The notes beneath the pieces are model-generated. The model saw nothing but the letters and a program-made list of their open reading frames with translations. It made no database searches and was not told the DNA's origin. DNA of 57,018 nt from Podochytrium sp. JEL0797 (lineage: Eukaryota; Chytridiomycota; Chytridiomycetes; Chytridiales; Chytriomycetaceae). The DNA is taken from assembly GCA_027596195.1 (NCBI GenBank), contig JADGJG010000060.1, forward strand, positions 1 to 57,018, in the 5' to 3' direction. Below, one piece after another: positions 11,575 through 20,733 of the stretch. Position 1 is the stretch's first letter, and every line of letters begins with the position of its first letter. Both the position numbers and the translations under genes were made by a program.

Positions 11575-12880
11575 AGTTGGAAGGGAATACATTTAACATG
11601 GAGTGTTAAGGGGTATTAGTTGGCCGGGTGCCTGCTTCCATTGGGGCGTTCGCTTTGTACGCGGCTCTACATGCTTTAGAGATTTGAATCATTCCGGGTT
11701 TCAGGAGTGTTTTCCCTGTCTTGTGGTCCAGCAGCATTGTGATTTCTGTCTTCCTGGTTGTGCATTCTGCACTGTGTTAGTGTGTGCCTTCTTCTACTTC
11801 TTTCTCGGACATTGTTTTCATTCTAGAGTGTAGAGATTCCATTCTTGGAGTTTCTCCTTTGTCCATTTTGTGTTTTCGGGTCCGAACACGAGAAGGTTTT
11901 TCTCATCGGTGTTATCTTCCCATTCTCTCTCTCTGTTTCTTTGGGTGGTGTGCATTTTTCATAAATCGGAAAAATTGTCCATGCTGTAACGAAGGGGGAA
12001 TTCCGCTGGAATTCCGCCGAGTTTCAGATTTCCGAGCGATTTCGTTTATTTAAAATCACCAGTTCCTTGGGACCTGCAAGCATGGATACGGTATTTATCG
12101 TTTTTGGTGGACAGGCGCGAGTTTTTGGGATGCGTTTTCAGAACCCGTTTGTGTATGAGTGGCGTTAAAAGGTATGCGGTCGTGCAACAATCGTGCTCGA
12201 ACGTTGGGTCGAGGCAGGGCCGAGAGAAGAAATCGCCGAGCTTGAATTCGACAAGACCGAAGCGAGACTTATGGCTGCTGGTTCTCTGATCAAGGGGGCT
12301 TGGAATTCGCATGAGGAATGTGCGTTTCTTATCGGGATTGCAGCGGCGACCAAGGTTGTGAAAATGAATATCTTTGATATTGTTGAAAACAACAGAATCG
12401 GTATTGTGCATGCTGCTTCTATGCTGTTCACGTGCTCTGTTATGTGAAAAGGGTATCGTGGGTAAATGTAACAACGTTCGTTGTCAATTTCATCCTCCCT
12501 CAAAATCAAATTTGGTTAAAGGAGTCGCACATCTACACACAAGCGCATAATTCGCTACGCGTCTGGTTTTTTTTAAAGAGCTCCGATATAAAATATTGAT
12601 TGGCGCCTTTTTGATATTGCATTTACTCGCATGATCATGAACGATATTCCTCCGGCTCGGAGCACCTGACATGTCCGATAAAGAGGAAATTAGGGCAGGT
12701 GTGCAACAGTCCTTTTAAGCCAACGCGAGTGACGCGTCGCCCCTTCGAAATCGGCTCGATTTTCGTGAACAATGCTTGACTGAACAAATATTCGAATGTT
12801 CAGGCCGGCTTCGAGCTGAAAGCGAAGTGAATATCATTGAAAAAGAACTCAAACAAAGGATGGGCCAAATGTAGATCCAG
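11575..12880. other. 1.3-kb stretch with only degenerate frames
   Basis: No gene is supported. A plus-strand frame from about 12060 to 12447 keeps gene-like codon use (for example ARVFGMRFQNPFVYEWR, then EEIAELEFDKTEARL) but is broken by a stop at about 12168, and no clean intron removes it. It may be a decayed gene of unknown family. Confidence 0.4.
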
Positions 12881-12884
12881 CCGC

Positions 12885-13090
12885 GCAAACCGCTGTGATT
12901 TGACTGCAAACGATTTACAATTTGCAATAGAATTGATTCCATGGCCCGCAACTGAGAGACTTGATCCTTTGCGAATTAAATAGCAGTATTGAGTTCCTGC
13001 AGGCTCACCAGCCTCCTCACCAGATTGCTCAGTCGTTTTGCCTGTGCTTGGCGGGTGGCACTGTGGCGGTGCAGCTTGCTTGGAATTTTT
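12885..13090 (-). pseudogene. Inverted, decayed copy of the TIR gene 3' end
   Basis: Read on the minus strand from about 13090, the sequence encodes KLHRHSATRQ, SNLVRRLVSLQ and, after a stop, AMESILLQIVNRLQS. The intact TIR gene has KLHCHPSSPR, KNLVRRLVSLQ and AMESIAPQIINRLQS in the same order. DNA identity is obvious over atggaatcaatt and cgtttgcagtcaaa. In-frame stops and length changes show it is dead. It lies about 1.2 kb upstream of the intact gene, in opposite orientation. Confidence 0.85.
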
Positions 13091-13218
13091 TTGCTTGGGA
13101 CCTATTTTAGAAATTCGCCAAAATGCCCAGGTTCATCCAAAACGCTTTAAAAACGCTGGATTCGCCTGGGATTCCCCCCCAACTCCCCAATCTCAAAAAA
13201 GAACTCCCCAAAAACAAA

Positions 13219-13732
13219 ATGTCTTTCCCCCCTTCCGTGTTCACGCCATCCGGCGACGCCTGGGCCGATCGAGCCACCGTGAGCGTGATTGCCGCGATCA
13301 GCAACGCGCCTACCTGCGTCATCGAGTGCTTCGACAGCGAGCCCGAGTTCGCGCTTCCTTACTCGGCTGCAATCTTGCTGAGCATGTGCAACAACAAGAA
13401 GGACGCCAGTTTGGTGCCCCAATGCATCGCGGCCGGTCTGTCGTACCCCGTGCGTGGGAAAGAGGTGAATGGATGCGTCGTTTCGAATCCGAATTACATG
13501 AGCGACCTGGCTGAATCTCTTGCTGTCGTATGTACCCCCCGTTTCTCTCCTTCCTCCGTTTTTGTGTTTTTTCTGAGCTCACATGCAGATGTCTACTGTT
13601 GATGCGGCATGCGTCGACCTGACTGGCCACTACCCGCCCACCGATTTCGGAGCTGTCTGCGAAGTGCTGGACGCAAGTAAGCCCAAATGGTGCTACTCGA
13701 CAAAGTCGTGTGAGCGCAAGTGCAAGAAGTAA
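13219..13732 (+). CDS. Unknown small protein with Cys-rich C-terminus
   Basis: Two exons (13219-13527, 13589-13732) join in phase to give 150 aa. Splice sites are clear: gtatgt at the donor and catgcag at the acceptor. An earlier in-frame ATG at 13123 would add 32 residues, but that stretch overlaps sequence next to the TIR remnant and looks like a leader. Ten cysteines are spread over the protein, with a cluster near the end (KWCYSTKSCERKCKK). No signal peptide or membrane segment is visible from either start. It sits between the TIR remnant and the intact TIR gene, on the same strand as the latter. I do not recognise the family and infer no function. Confidence 0.6.
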
Positions 13733-14324
13733 AAAATGAACCATTGACCGGACTCAAGTCATAGGTTTATATTTCCATGACTTATCGGTTTCAGAAAAGA
13801 ATAAAGATTGGATGTTATAAAAGATGTCTTTCAACATTCAACCACCCCACATGCCGTCGCTTCCGAAGCCGCAGAAATCGCTCAGTACAATGACGGAGTC
13901 CGCCGGATATCTCAAAAGACCGCCACGCGGGCCCCACGAGTCATCTACTTGCTTTCTACTTTTCATTTCACTCCCTTTCGCCGCTGGAAAGCGCGCTTGG
14001 TGCTGGTCTCGTTTCCATTTCACTATTTCAGCTAAATAGAGTCAGTGACGCCGAGATGGATCTCTTTTACATCCGCGTGCGATGGAGATAGTCGCCAATT
14101 TGAAAAATTCCACCGACGAGCACCTGTCAAATTCACCACGACTCGAGCAGACTCCTTCCACTGCGTCTCGATTCTACCGATCCTTCTCCGCTGATAGTTA
14201 CGCCCACCGCCTCTCCCTGCAGGTATCTTGCCTTACTTCCGGCCTGTCATCCAATTTGAGTTTCTGAGCGGGAATGGATTGTTCACACCGCAGCATTCCT
14301 CTCTTCCACCTCCTCCGCAAGTCA
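13733..14324. promoter_or_regulatory. Upstream region of the TIR gene
   Basis: The 590 bp between the stop of the small gene and the TIR start codon contains no supported coding sequence. It must hold the 3' end of the former and the promoter and leader of the latter. No specific promoter element was recognised. Confidence 0.35.
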
Positions 14325-15858
14325 ATGAGTTCGAATACATGGGATCCGCCCCTGAGCACATCGGAAACGTTGAAACACATTCCGGAAGCACCAGTCATCA
14401 AAACACCACGCCAACCGGAAGCGACTTCCATCACGACCGTAGCCTCCTCGAGTTCCACCAACGAGAACTGGTCTTGCCGCCGCGGCCACATTATCCACGA
14501 CGTGTTCATCTCGTACAAAAACCTGAACCTGTCCCTCGCGTTCGAAATCGCCGCCAGATTGGAGCTCATGTCCACCATCACCGACAGAACTTTCAAAGTG
14601 CATCTCAGCCGTATGTGTCTCAACATGGGCGCAGACGTTGTTTCCGAGGCAATCAACGAGTCCCTGCCGCGTTCGAAAATCTTGGTGATTTTGATTTGTT
14701 CGACAATGCTGGAGGGATTCAAGACAGCAAACAAGCAGTTGTCGTGGCCGTTACAGGAGTTGGAAAAGGCGTTGGAGCTGGACGGGAGGCCCATGATTCT
14801 GCCTGTGTTTGTGGACATGGTTGTCGACGAGATTAAGTTAGACGAATATCCAAACGGTTTGTTTTTGAATCCGTTTTTTCGCGCGATTTCTAACACGCGA
14901 TATTTTCGTTTTGCAGAAAAACACTTTGGCAATAAATTCAGCGTTCTCGGAATGACAATCCGCGAAATGATGACTCGCGTTATATCTCTGAAGGGGTGTT
15001 ACTTTGCCAACATTCCCGGACGCGCCGACGTGGAAGGTCTTGTTTCCAAGATTGCGGCACAGGTTGTCTCGTTGGAGCAGCGAGATTCGCGCTGGAAATG
15101 GTTGGCCGAGCCTGCGGCGGGAAAAATGCTTTATGATGCATTCATCAGCTATCGCGTTAACACCGAGTCCAAGCTGGCCAAAGCATTGTATTACGTTTTG
15201 AGCTCCGAAAGGCAAGCTGTCAATGGTAAATGTCAAAATTCCGTATGGAGCATTCAACTGATTTCCTTTTCGTTTTGACTACATTCAAGGTATCGAACGC
15301 GGCTTGAGAATCTATTTGGACCAAATTCGCCTCATCAACGGCGAGAAATGGGAAACAGGCTTCATCAACGGCCTCCGCTGCTCCGACGTGGTCATCTTCC
15401 TCATCTCACCCGCTTCCATCCTCCACCTCAAAAACGCGGACATACAACCTGACTCTGTCCTCCTCGAAATCGAAATCGCCTTTGACCTCCTTGACCACCG
15501 ACGCGACCGCACGCTCATGATCCAGCCTGTGTTCATCAATGGGATTCCTGAGCCAAAAGATTTTCCCGACAAGCTGCACTGCCACCCATCGAGCCCACGC
15601 ATGGCAACTGTGAAAAATCTCGTGAGAAGACTGGTGAGCCTGCAGGGGCTGAGAGTTTCTGTGGATTCCGCCAAGGATCAGGGCACTCAGTTGTTGGAGG
15701 CCATGGAATCAATTGCGCCGCAAATTATAAACCGTTTGCAGTCAAAATGGGAGCGGCAACGCGTTGTGGCGGGAAAGATTTTGGTGCCAATGGCGGCAGT
15801 GGAAATGGACGCGGAGATGGAGGGGTTGACGCGGACTGCCACAAATTTTAATTGTTGA
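14325..15858 (+). CDS. Protein with two tandem TIR domains
   Basis: Two exons (14325-15225, 15290-15858) give 488 aa. TIR-1 spans about residues 60-200: it opens HDVFISYKNLNLSLAFEIA and has SKILVILICS and PMILPVFVD. TIR-2 spans about residues 278-430: it opens LYDAFISYRVN, continues RIYLDQIRLINGEKWETGF and DVVIFLISPAS, and has MIQPVFING. In NADase TIRs (SARM1, plant and bacterial TIRs) a Glu after the LxxG region is catalytic. WETGF in TIR-2 supplies it, whereas by eye the aligned TIR-1 residue is Val. TIR-2 could therefore be enzymatic and TIR-1 structural. No NB-ARC, LRR, kinase or membrane segment is present. The 64-nt intron interrupts TIR-2. The domain call is firm; activity is inference. 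Confidence 0.85.
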
Positions 15859-15874
15859 TTATTTTAAATTAAAA

Positions 15875-15955
15875 AATATCTTTTGAATTCTCGCGTTTCC
15901 GCCCTTTCTTTTCTTTTAGCCTTCGTCTTGTCGCGCAAAACAATATATTATTTAA
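15875..15955. repeat. Shared 3'-flank motif, TIR copy
   Basis: The flank runs from cttttgaattctcgcgtttc to cgcaaaacaatatattattt. The same order of words follows the U-box gene (8343-8426) and its tail duplicate (8600-8675). Here the last bases contain the stop codon of the convergent MYND-RING gene, which lies 94 bp from the TIR stop. Confidence 0.65.
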
Positions 15956-16982
15956 GATTCCATCACTATCTTGGCCTCCAACTGATTCAAGATGTCACCA
16001 GTGAATTCCATCACGCGCTTCTTATTCTCCTCATCCGACGGAGTCTCATACACACTCGCCCGCTGCACAACCTTACCCACTAATCATAACACCCATGAAA
16101 ATGACGATTCGTTTCAATCGCACCGTCCCCAAACGACACCGCCTGCTCAAAATCACCACGATGGTACTCCACAACACACAGCAGAGACAAAACACGACGC
16201 GCTGGTGCCGTGGAAGACTGATCCAGACTTTGGAACGCGGCCATCAAATGCGCATGCGCGTCGTTAAAACTCCTTAACCCAATACACGCTTTAGCCGCCG
16301 AAGAGCAGGCGTCAAAGTCAATCACATCGTTTCTGTCCTCTGCGATAAGCCTCTCTGCTTCCTCGACGGCCTCCTCGAACTGCTCCTCGATCACCAACAC
16401 GTCCAACAGCAAACCACGAACAGGTCTCGCAGCGTCAAGACCAGGAACTTTACCCACCTCTTCTTTGACGAGTTTACAGCAATTCAGGACATGTGCATGC
16501 GTTGGGGCGTATTTCGCATCCTCGAGCGACAGTTGGATCCCAAAGGACGGAAGACGACGGTTCGCGCGCTGAAGCAGAATCGCAGCGCGCTGATACACGT
16601 ATTGATGCAGAAGCTCTTGGGCAGGCATGCGACACATTGGACACGCCTGTGAGATGGCAATGGCAGATTGCGGTTGAAGTGAACAGGGTGCGCAGAACAC
16701 GTGGCGGCTGGGTAGGGCGACGGGAGACTCAAGCGGATCGAGGCAGATGGCACAGATGGTGTCCTTGTCGAAGTAAAGTTTCTGAAGAAGCAAAGTGGCC
16801 GTGAGGTCCGCTTCGTGCGAGTGTTGGGTGAGTTTGCGCTGGAAAGTCACACAGACGGGTTTGTGGTCAGGCTTAGCGAGGGTTTGACAGGCCGCCGAGC
16901 AGTAGAATTGGGTCTTGCATTGGCAGATGACAGGAGTGGGGGCGGGTTTGCCGCAGTGGTCGCAAGAAATTTCTAAGTTACT
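15952..16982 (-). CDS. MYND zinc finger plus RING finger protein (5' end unresolved)
   Basis: The N-terminal MYND finger reads SCDHCGKP, then VICQCKTQFYCSAACQ and HKPVC. It is followed about 25 residues later by a RING finger CAICLDPLESP, RHVFCAPC and CPMCR. The rest is helical with repeat-like segments (EAVEEAERLIAEDR, FNDAHAHLMAAFQSLDQ), possibly TPR-like. A 44-nt intron (16123-16080) must be removed to reach the real end: it joins VSFGD to VGKVVQRASVYETPSDEE and ends in LEAKIVMES. RING fingers recruit E2 enzymes and MYND fingers bind proline-containing partners, so an E3 ligase scaffold is likely. No in-frame ATG lies between the MYND finger and an upstream stop; a short first exon before about 16985 is needed and was not located. 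The gene is convergent with the TIR gene. Confidence 0.75.
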
Positions 16983-17063
16983 TTCGCGTGTGATTTGGAA
17001 TTGTCGGACTTGTCAAAACAACTCTTCTCTTTCCTTTCATCGCATTTCTTTCTCAGATTAAAA

Positions 17064-18515
17064 CTAAACCAGTTTTTCTCTGCGCGCCATCTCCTTCTCC
17101 AACAACTTCTTGTGAAGCTTGTTGGCTCCACGCTCAACAAACTGCTCCATTCCTCTCCCACCTCCCATTCGGTAAAAAAACGAGGCAATCACAGCAAACA
17201 CAAGCGCCACCCACGTCTTGACCCTCGCACGAAACAAATCAATCGAATTCGTCGCCTCAATCCCCATCGCATTGCAATATTCATCTCCCATGCAAATCCT
17301 CCCCAACGCCACAGATACACGAAACGTGGGTGCATGCGCCGGGTCAAACTTGGCCTGGTATCTCCACAACTGCATCGCCATAACTCCACCATCATGGCTG
17401 TCCTCTGCTTTCCCCACTCCTCCCTTGTCCAACGGAACCTCGACCAGCAAATTCTCAGCCTGCACAGGACTCACTCCGTGGTACAGGTGGTTATAACTGT
17501 GCAAGAGGCGCAGAGAACTTTGGTAGCTTGTGCAGCAGTTGGCCTTGTCAGTCACGCCCATCAAGTATCCATTGAAACGCCAAAAGTGAGTGAAATCTTC
17601 CAGATCCTGTGGTGTCACGACGTAATTGTAGAGTGAAGGAATCAAGCGCGGCAAAGCCATGAGCGCGACAGCTTGGAACGTGAGAATAGTCATGGACTGG
17701 TAAAAAGCAAAGTTGGTTAAAACCGATATTTCGACATCACATCAAAGGATATTCCTCACCATGTCAGCTTGATTGATGGGAGCCTCGTTTCCAGGCATCG
17801 CCTCCGGATTCTTCTTCCGCAACTCAACAGCCCTATATCTCGCAAACGTGTGTCCCAACCGCACCTTCACTGACGCCCACCACCCCGACTTCCCCACCGT
17901 CATAAGCTCCCCAATGCGCCCCACAGCAAGCTCATACTCCAAGGTATTCAGAATCCGCAGCCAAAAATTCGCCTCCTTCGTAATCCCACCCGTCATATGA
18001 AGCACCTGATCCACCCTCGCAACGCCATACCCACCTGGCAAAGACGATGATCCCAAAATCGAAAAATACAAACCAAAAATCCGCCACATGAACCGCTGCC
18101 CACGCTCCACAGAGGCCGAATCCACCCACTCAGGCTGCTTCTCGATCCCCAAAACAACCGCCAACTCATTCGCCATCGACTCCGGAATCTCCTTGAGCGC
18201 CATCATTTTCTTGAGACCCGTCACAGTGCGTGGGAGGCGAAGCGGGATCTCCTCTCCTGAAATTGGATCGGCCCCTGGCATGGCACCAGCGCTGTTTGCA
18301 AAGCACTCGGCCACAAATGCATCGGCGGGCGCGTCGCCTTCATGGAGGAGAGATTCCCAAAGTTTCTTGGCATCGTTGCCAGGGCCCAAAGTTGGGGCTG
18401 GGACATCGGCAAACGTTTCAAGCGGTAGGACAATGACGGATCGACCGTGTTTGATGAACAGGGACTCGATTGTATCGTCCAATTTGGGAAGCGGGAGGGC
18501 GTTCAAGGTTCGCAT
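17064..18515 (-). CDS. MpaB/rubber-oxygenase family (DUF2236) protein
   Basis: Two exons (18515-17760, 17696-17064) separated by a 63-nt intron give 462 aa. Family hallmarks are a conserved basic/His core (LGHTFARYRAVELR), the motif NQADMSMTILTFQ created exactly at the exon junction, and a later DLEDFTHFWRFNGYLMGVTD segment. A hydrophobic segment near the end (WVALVFAVIASFFY) suggests membrane association. The family includes the fungal ER-bound oxygenase MpaB and bacterial latex-clearing protein, which use b-type haem to cleave isoprenoid double bonds. Which His ligates haem here was not mapped. Substrate is unknown, and no biosynthetic cluster surrounds it. The start is the first in-frame Met (MRTLNALPLPK). 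Confidence 0.8.
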
Positions 18516-18639
18516 GTGATTTTCTGATCAATTTCTTCCAAACCTCATTTCAAAATTTTTTGAGGTTTTTCCGCCATTCAATCTCCCCCAATTTGTCGTC
18601 ACGCGACGCGTACCAACAGCAAACAAAACTCCCGCTTCT

Positions 18640-18760
18640 ACACCCTCACTTTCTCCATCATACTCACCACTTCCTCAACCTACTTTCGACCACAAATCTG
18701 CACAACCCTCAAAACTCGGCTCGAAATATAACACCAACACAGACATCACATAATCCACTC
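18640..18760 (-). pseudogene. Fragment of the 7TM gene 3' end
   Basis: Minus-strand translation gives VLVLYFEPSF, matching ILVLYFKPSL at the last helix of the adjacent intact 7TM gene, followed by a diverged copy of its acidic tail with a stop. It lies immediately downstream of the intact gene in the same orientation, so it is a leftover of a tandem duplication. Confidence 0.7.
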
Positions 18761-18837
18761 AAACACAACATCTGATTCATTCTAAACACCTATATTTTAA
18801 TATTCCAGTGTTGCTGCAAGAAAAAGAAAAAAATCCT

Positions 18838-19785
18838 TCACACGACTGGCCCCTCCGAACCCCGAAACTCGCGCTTCGTCACCTCCTCCTCCACCTCCTC
18901 CATCATGCTCTCCACCTCCATCTCACTACCCCATTTCAACCCCCACATCCACGCCCTCAAACTCGGCTTAAAATACAACACCAAAATCGGCGTCACAACC
19001 ACATCCAAATACAACAACCACTCAAAAGCACAAACCATAATATAATCATTCGAACTATAATGCCCCAGAGCAACCACAACCGCCATAGTCCAGCTCGGAA
19101 AATAATACACCATAAACACTAAACTCATGACTGCACAATTGAACGTGAGCTGGTAAGACATGCGCGTTCGGAAAGCCTCAGGTATCTCATCCTCCATCGT
19201 TGAAAGCAAGCTCCGCGACATCCAATACGTTCTCGCATAAAACACGAGAATGGTCGCGTTCGTCGAGGATTGGATGACCCCCATCGTAATCACCCACACG
19301 AGAGCTTGGTACGCATTGTCGGGGATAACAGCGGTAGTCGAATTAGAGGTTGAAAAGACCCAGATAGTGACACAAGACCCGATTCCAGCCTGTACAAGGA
19401 TCCAGAGCTGCAATCTCTCATGGTTCATTTTGGCGTTGACACCGCCACTAACGACAGAGGATCTCGAAATAGCGAGGAAGGCATTGGCAGTAAAAAGAAA
19501 CATCCAGAGGATGGAGTTGAGGGCCGCAATGATACGAAGTCCTACCGCGGGGAGGTAAAACCCGGCGGCAGTGTAATTGGAGAGTTGAAGAATGGAATAG
19601 GCTATGAGGAGGATAACCATGCTTGCCAAGACTGTGTCGACTTGCGAGTTCATGAGCCTGCGACGGCCACTCATGAGTCCAGCGATGACAACAGTGTTGA
19701 GCGGCAAGCCGACGCATAGAGTGGGGACCAAAACGTAGTAGTGGAACTGGTAGTATGAGCTAGTCTTGGGAACGATTCTACTCAT
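18838..19785 (-). CDS. Seven-transmembrane protein, GPCR-like, family unassigned
   Basis: The 315-aa intronless frame is taken from Met at 19785 (MSRIVPKTSSYYQFHYYVL). Seven hydrophobic segments can be counted, from LVPTLCVGLPLNTVVIAG to DVVVTPILVLYF. Helix 1 has an Asn (GLPLN) and helix 7 ends in a TPxxxxYF pattern loosely like the NPxxY of rhodopsin-type receptors. An Arg near the end of helix 3 (AISRS) could be a weak DRY relative. The C-terminus is short and acidic. The frame stays open to an ATG at 19947, but the extra residues come from a tandem duplication of the gene's own 5' end, so the shorter start is likelier. Ligand and coupling are unknown. Confidence 0.7.
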   Translation of the reverse strand: MSRIVPKTSSYYQFHYYVLVPTLCVGLPLNTVVIAGLMSGRRRLMNSQVDTVLASMVILLIAYSILQLSNYTAAGFYLPAVGLRIIAALNSILWMFLFTANAFLAISRSSVVSGGVNAKMNHERLQLWILVQAGIGSCVTIWVFSTSNSTTAVIPDNAYQALVWVITMGVIQSSTNATILVFYARTYWMSRSLLSTMEDEIPEAFRTRMSYQLTFNCAVMSLVFMVYYFPSWTMAVVVALGHYSSNDYIMVCAFEWLLYLDVVVTPILVLYFKPSLRAWMWGLKWGSEMEVESMMEEVEEEVTKREFRGSEGPVV

Positions 19786-20035
19786 TTGTTTTGAGGTATT
19801 TGGTTTCGCAGTGAATGAAGGAATTCGGACGTCGCGTGTCGCTGACTCTTCATTCATTGTTGCGTCATGTTGAGCACCATGTTTGCCGATGCATAGAGCG
19901 GGAACTAGGAGGTCGTAGTGGAAAATACGAGCTAGTCTTGGGGACAATTCTCCTCATTCTTTTGGGGGCATTTGGTTTCGCAGCGTGAAGGAATTCGGAA
20001 ACCGTATCGCCAACTCTTTATTCAATATCACGTCA
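19786..20035. repeat. Tandem duplicate of the 7TM gene's first codons and leader
   Basis: The sequence around 19715-19858 (initial codons and leader) recurs at about 19888-20035: cgatgcatagagcgggaac against cgacgcatagagtggggac, then agctagtcttggg and catttggtttcgcag. The repeat keeps the reading frame open, which explains the long N-terminal extension of that gene. Confidence 0.75.
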
Positions 20036-20224
20036 TATTCAGGTCTCGAGCCTTGCTGCCTTGGCGGTGAGCGGTTCCTGTTGAAGCAGTCCACAATTTT
20101 TATTCCTTCAAATTTCGCGTCGTCATTGCGGTCGCCGTTAATTTTTCGGGATCAACTCTTTTACGGATCGGCGACCGCCTATCCAACTACAATAAAGCTT
20201 GATCCAAACCAAAAATTCAAGCTT

Positions 20225-20638
20225 TATACGCCTCAAGCTTTTGGTTTATCGTATCCCTTTTCATAGAAACAGATGAAAATGGGGAAACAGAAAATATCTT
20301 TGTTTTAATCGAATCGAAACCCGTCAGCTGCGCCACTCCCAAAAGCTCAAACAGCGCCTCTTGAAAAAGAGATCCCCTCCGATCCTTGAGTCCGTTACCA
20401 CCATCACCCAACACCTGTCGTGCCCCATCAATTGGAGCTTGTTTGAAGGCCCCGTGATCGACTCGGAAGGCCAAACGTACGAACGCAGCGCTTGGATTAA
20501 TAAATTCAACAACGAGCTTCCAATTTCGTTTATCTCATGCGATAGACTCATATCGCGTGCCGTGACACCCAACGTAGGGATAGCTTACCTCGTGTCCGAG
20601 CGGACCGACATTCTCGAATCCTCAAAACTCATAATTTA
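20225..20638 (+). pseudogene. Truncated copy of the double U-box gene, with its leader
   Basis: The frame from 20361 encodes CPINWSLFEGPVIDSEGQTY and AVTPNVGIAYLVSERTDIL, matching the first U-box and following segment of the gene at 27242-27868 (opposite strand). Similarity extends upstream through the leader (ttttggtttatcgtatcc). It lacks a Leu-Thr-Ser segment after YERSA, ends after ESSKLII and has no second U-box. Either it is a short single U-box gene or, more likely, a dead fragment. Confidence 0.75.
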
Positions 20639-20644
20639 ATTTGG

Positions 20645-20700
20645 AAAAATCAACTCTCCAATAAACATTTTGAACTGATTGAGCAAGAAAGGCAGCATCT
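20645..20700 (+). pseudogene. Fragment of the GTR1 3' end
   Basis: cattttgaactgattgagca matches the last exon of GTR1 (cattttgagctgattgagca, minus strand near 28690). The frame reads NKHFELIEQ, like RKHFELIEQ in Gtr1. It lies next to the 3' end of the Ser-rich gene, repeating the neighbour order found at 28.3-28.7 kb. Confidence 0.7.
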
Positions 20701-20733
20701 AATTTATTTGATATATCGTGACTTGAATAAACT

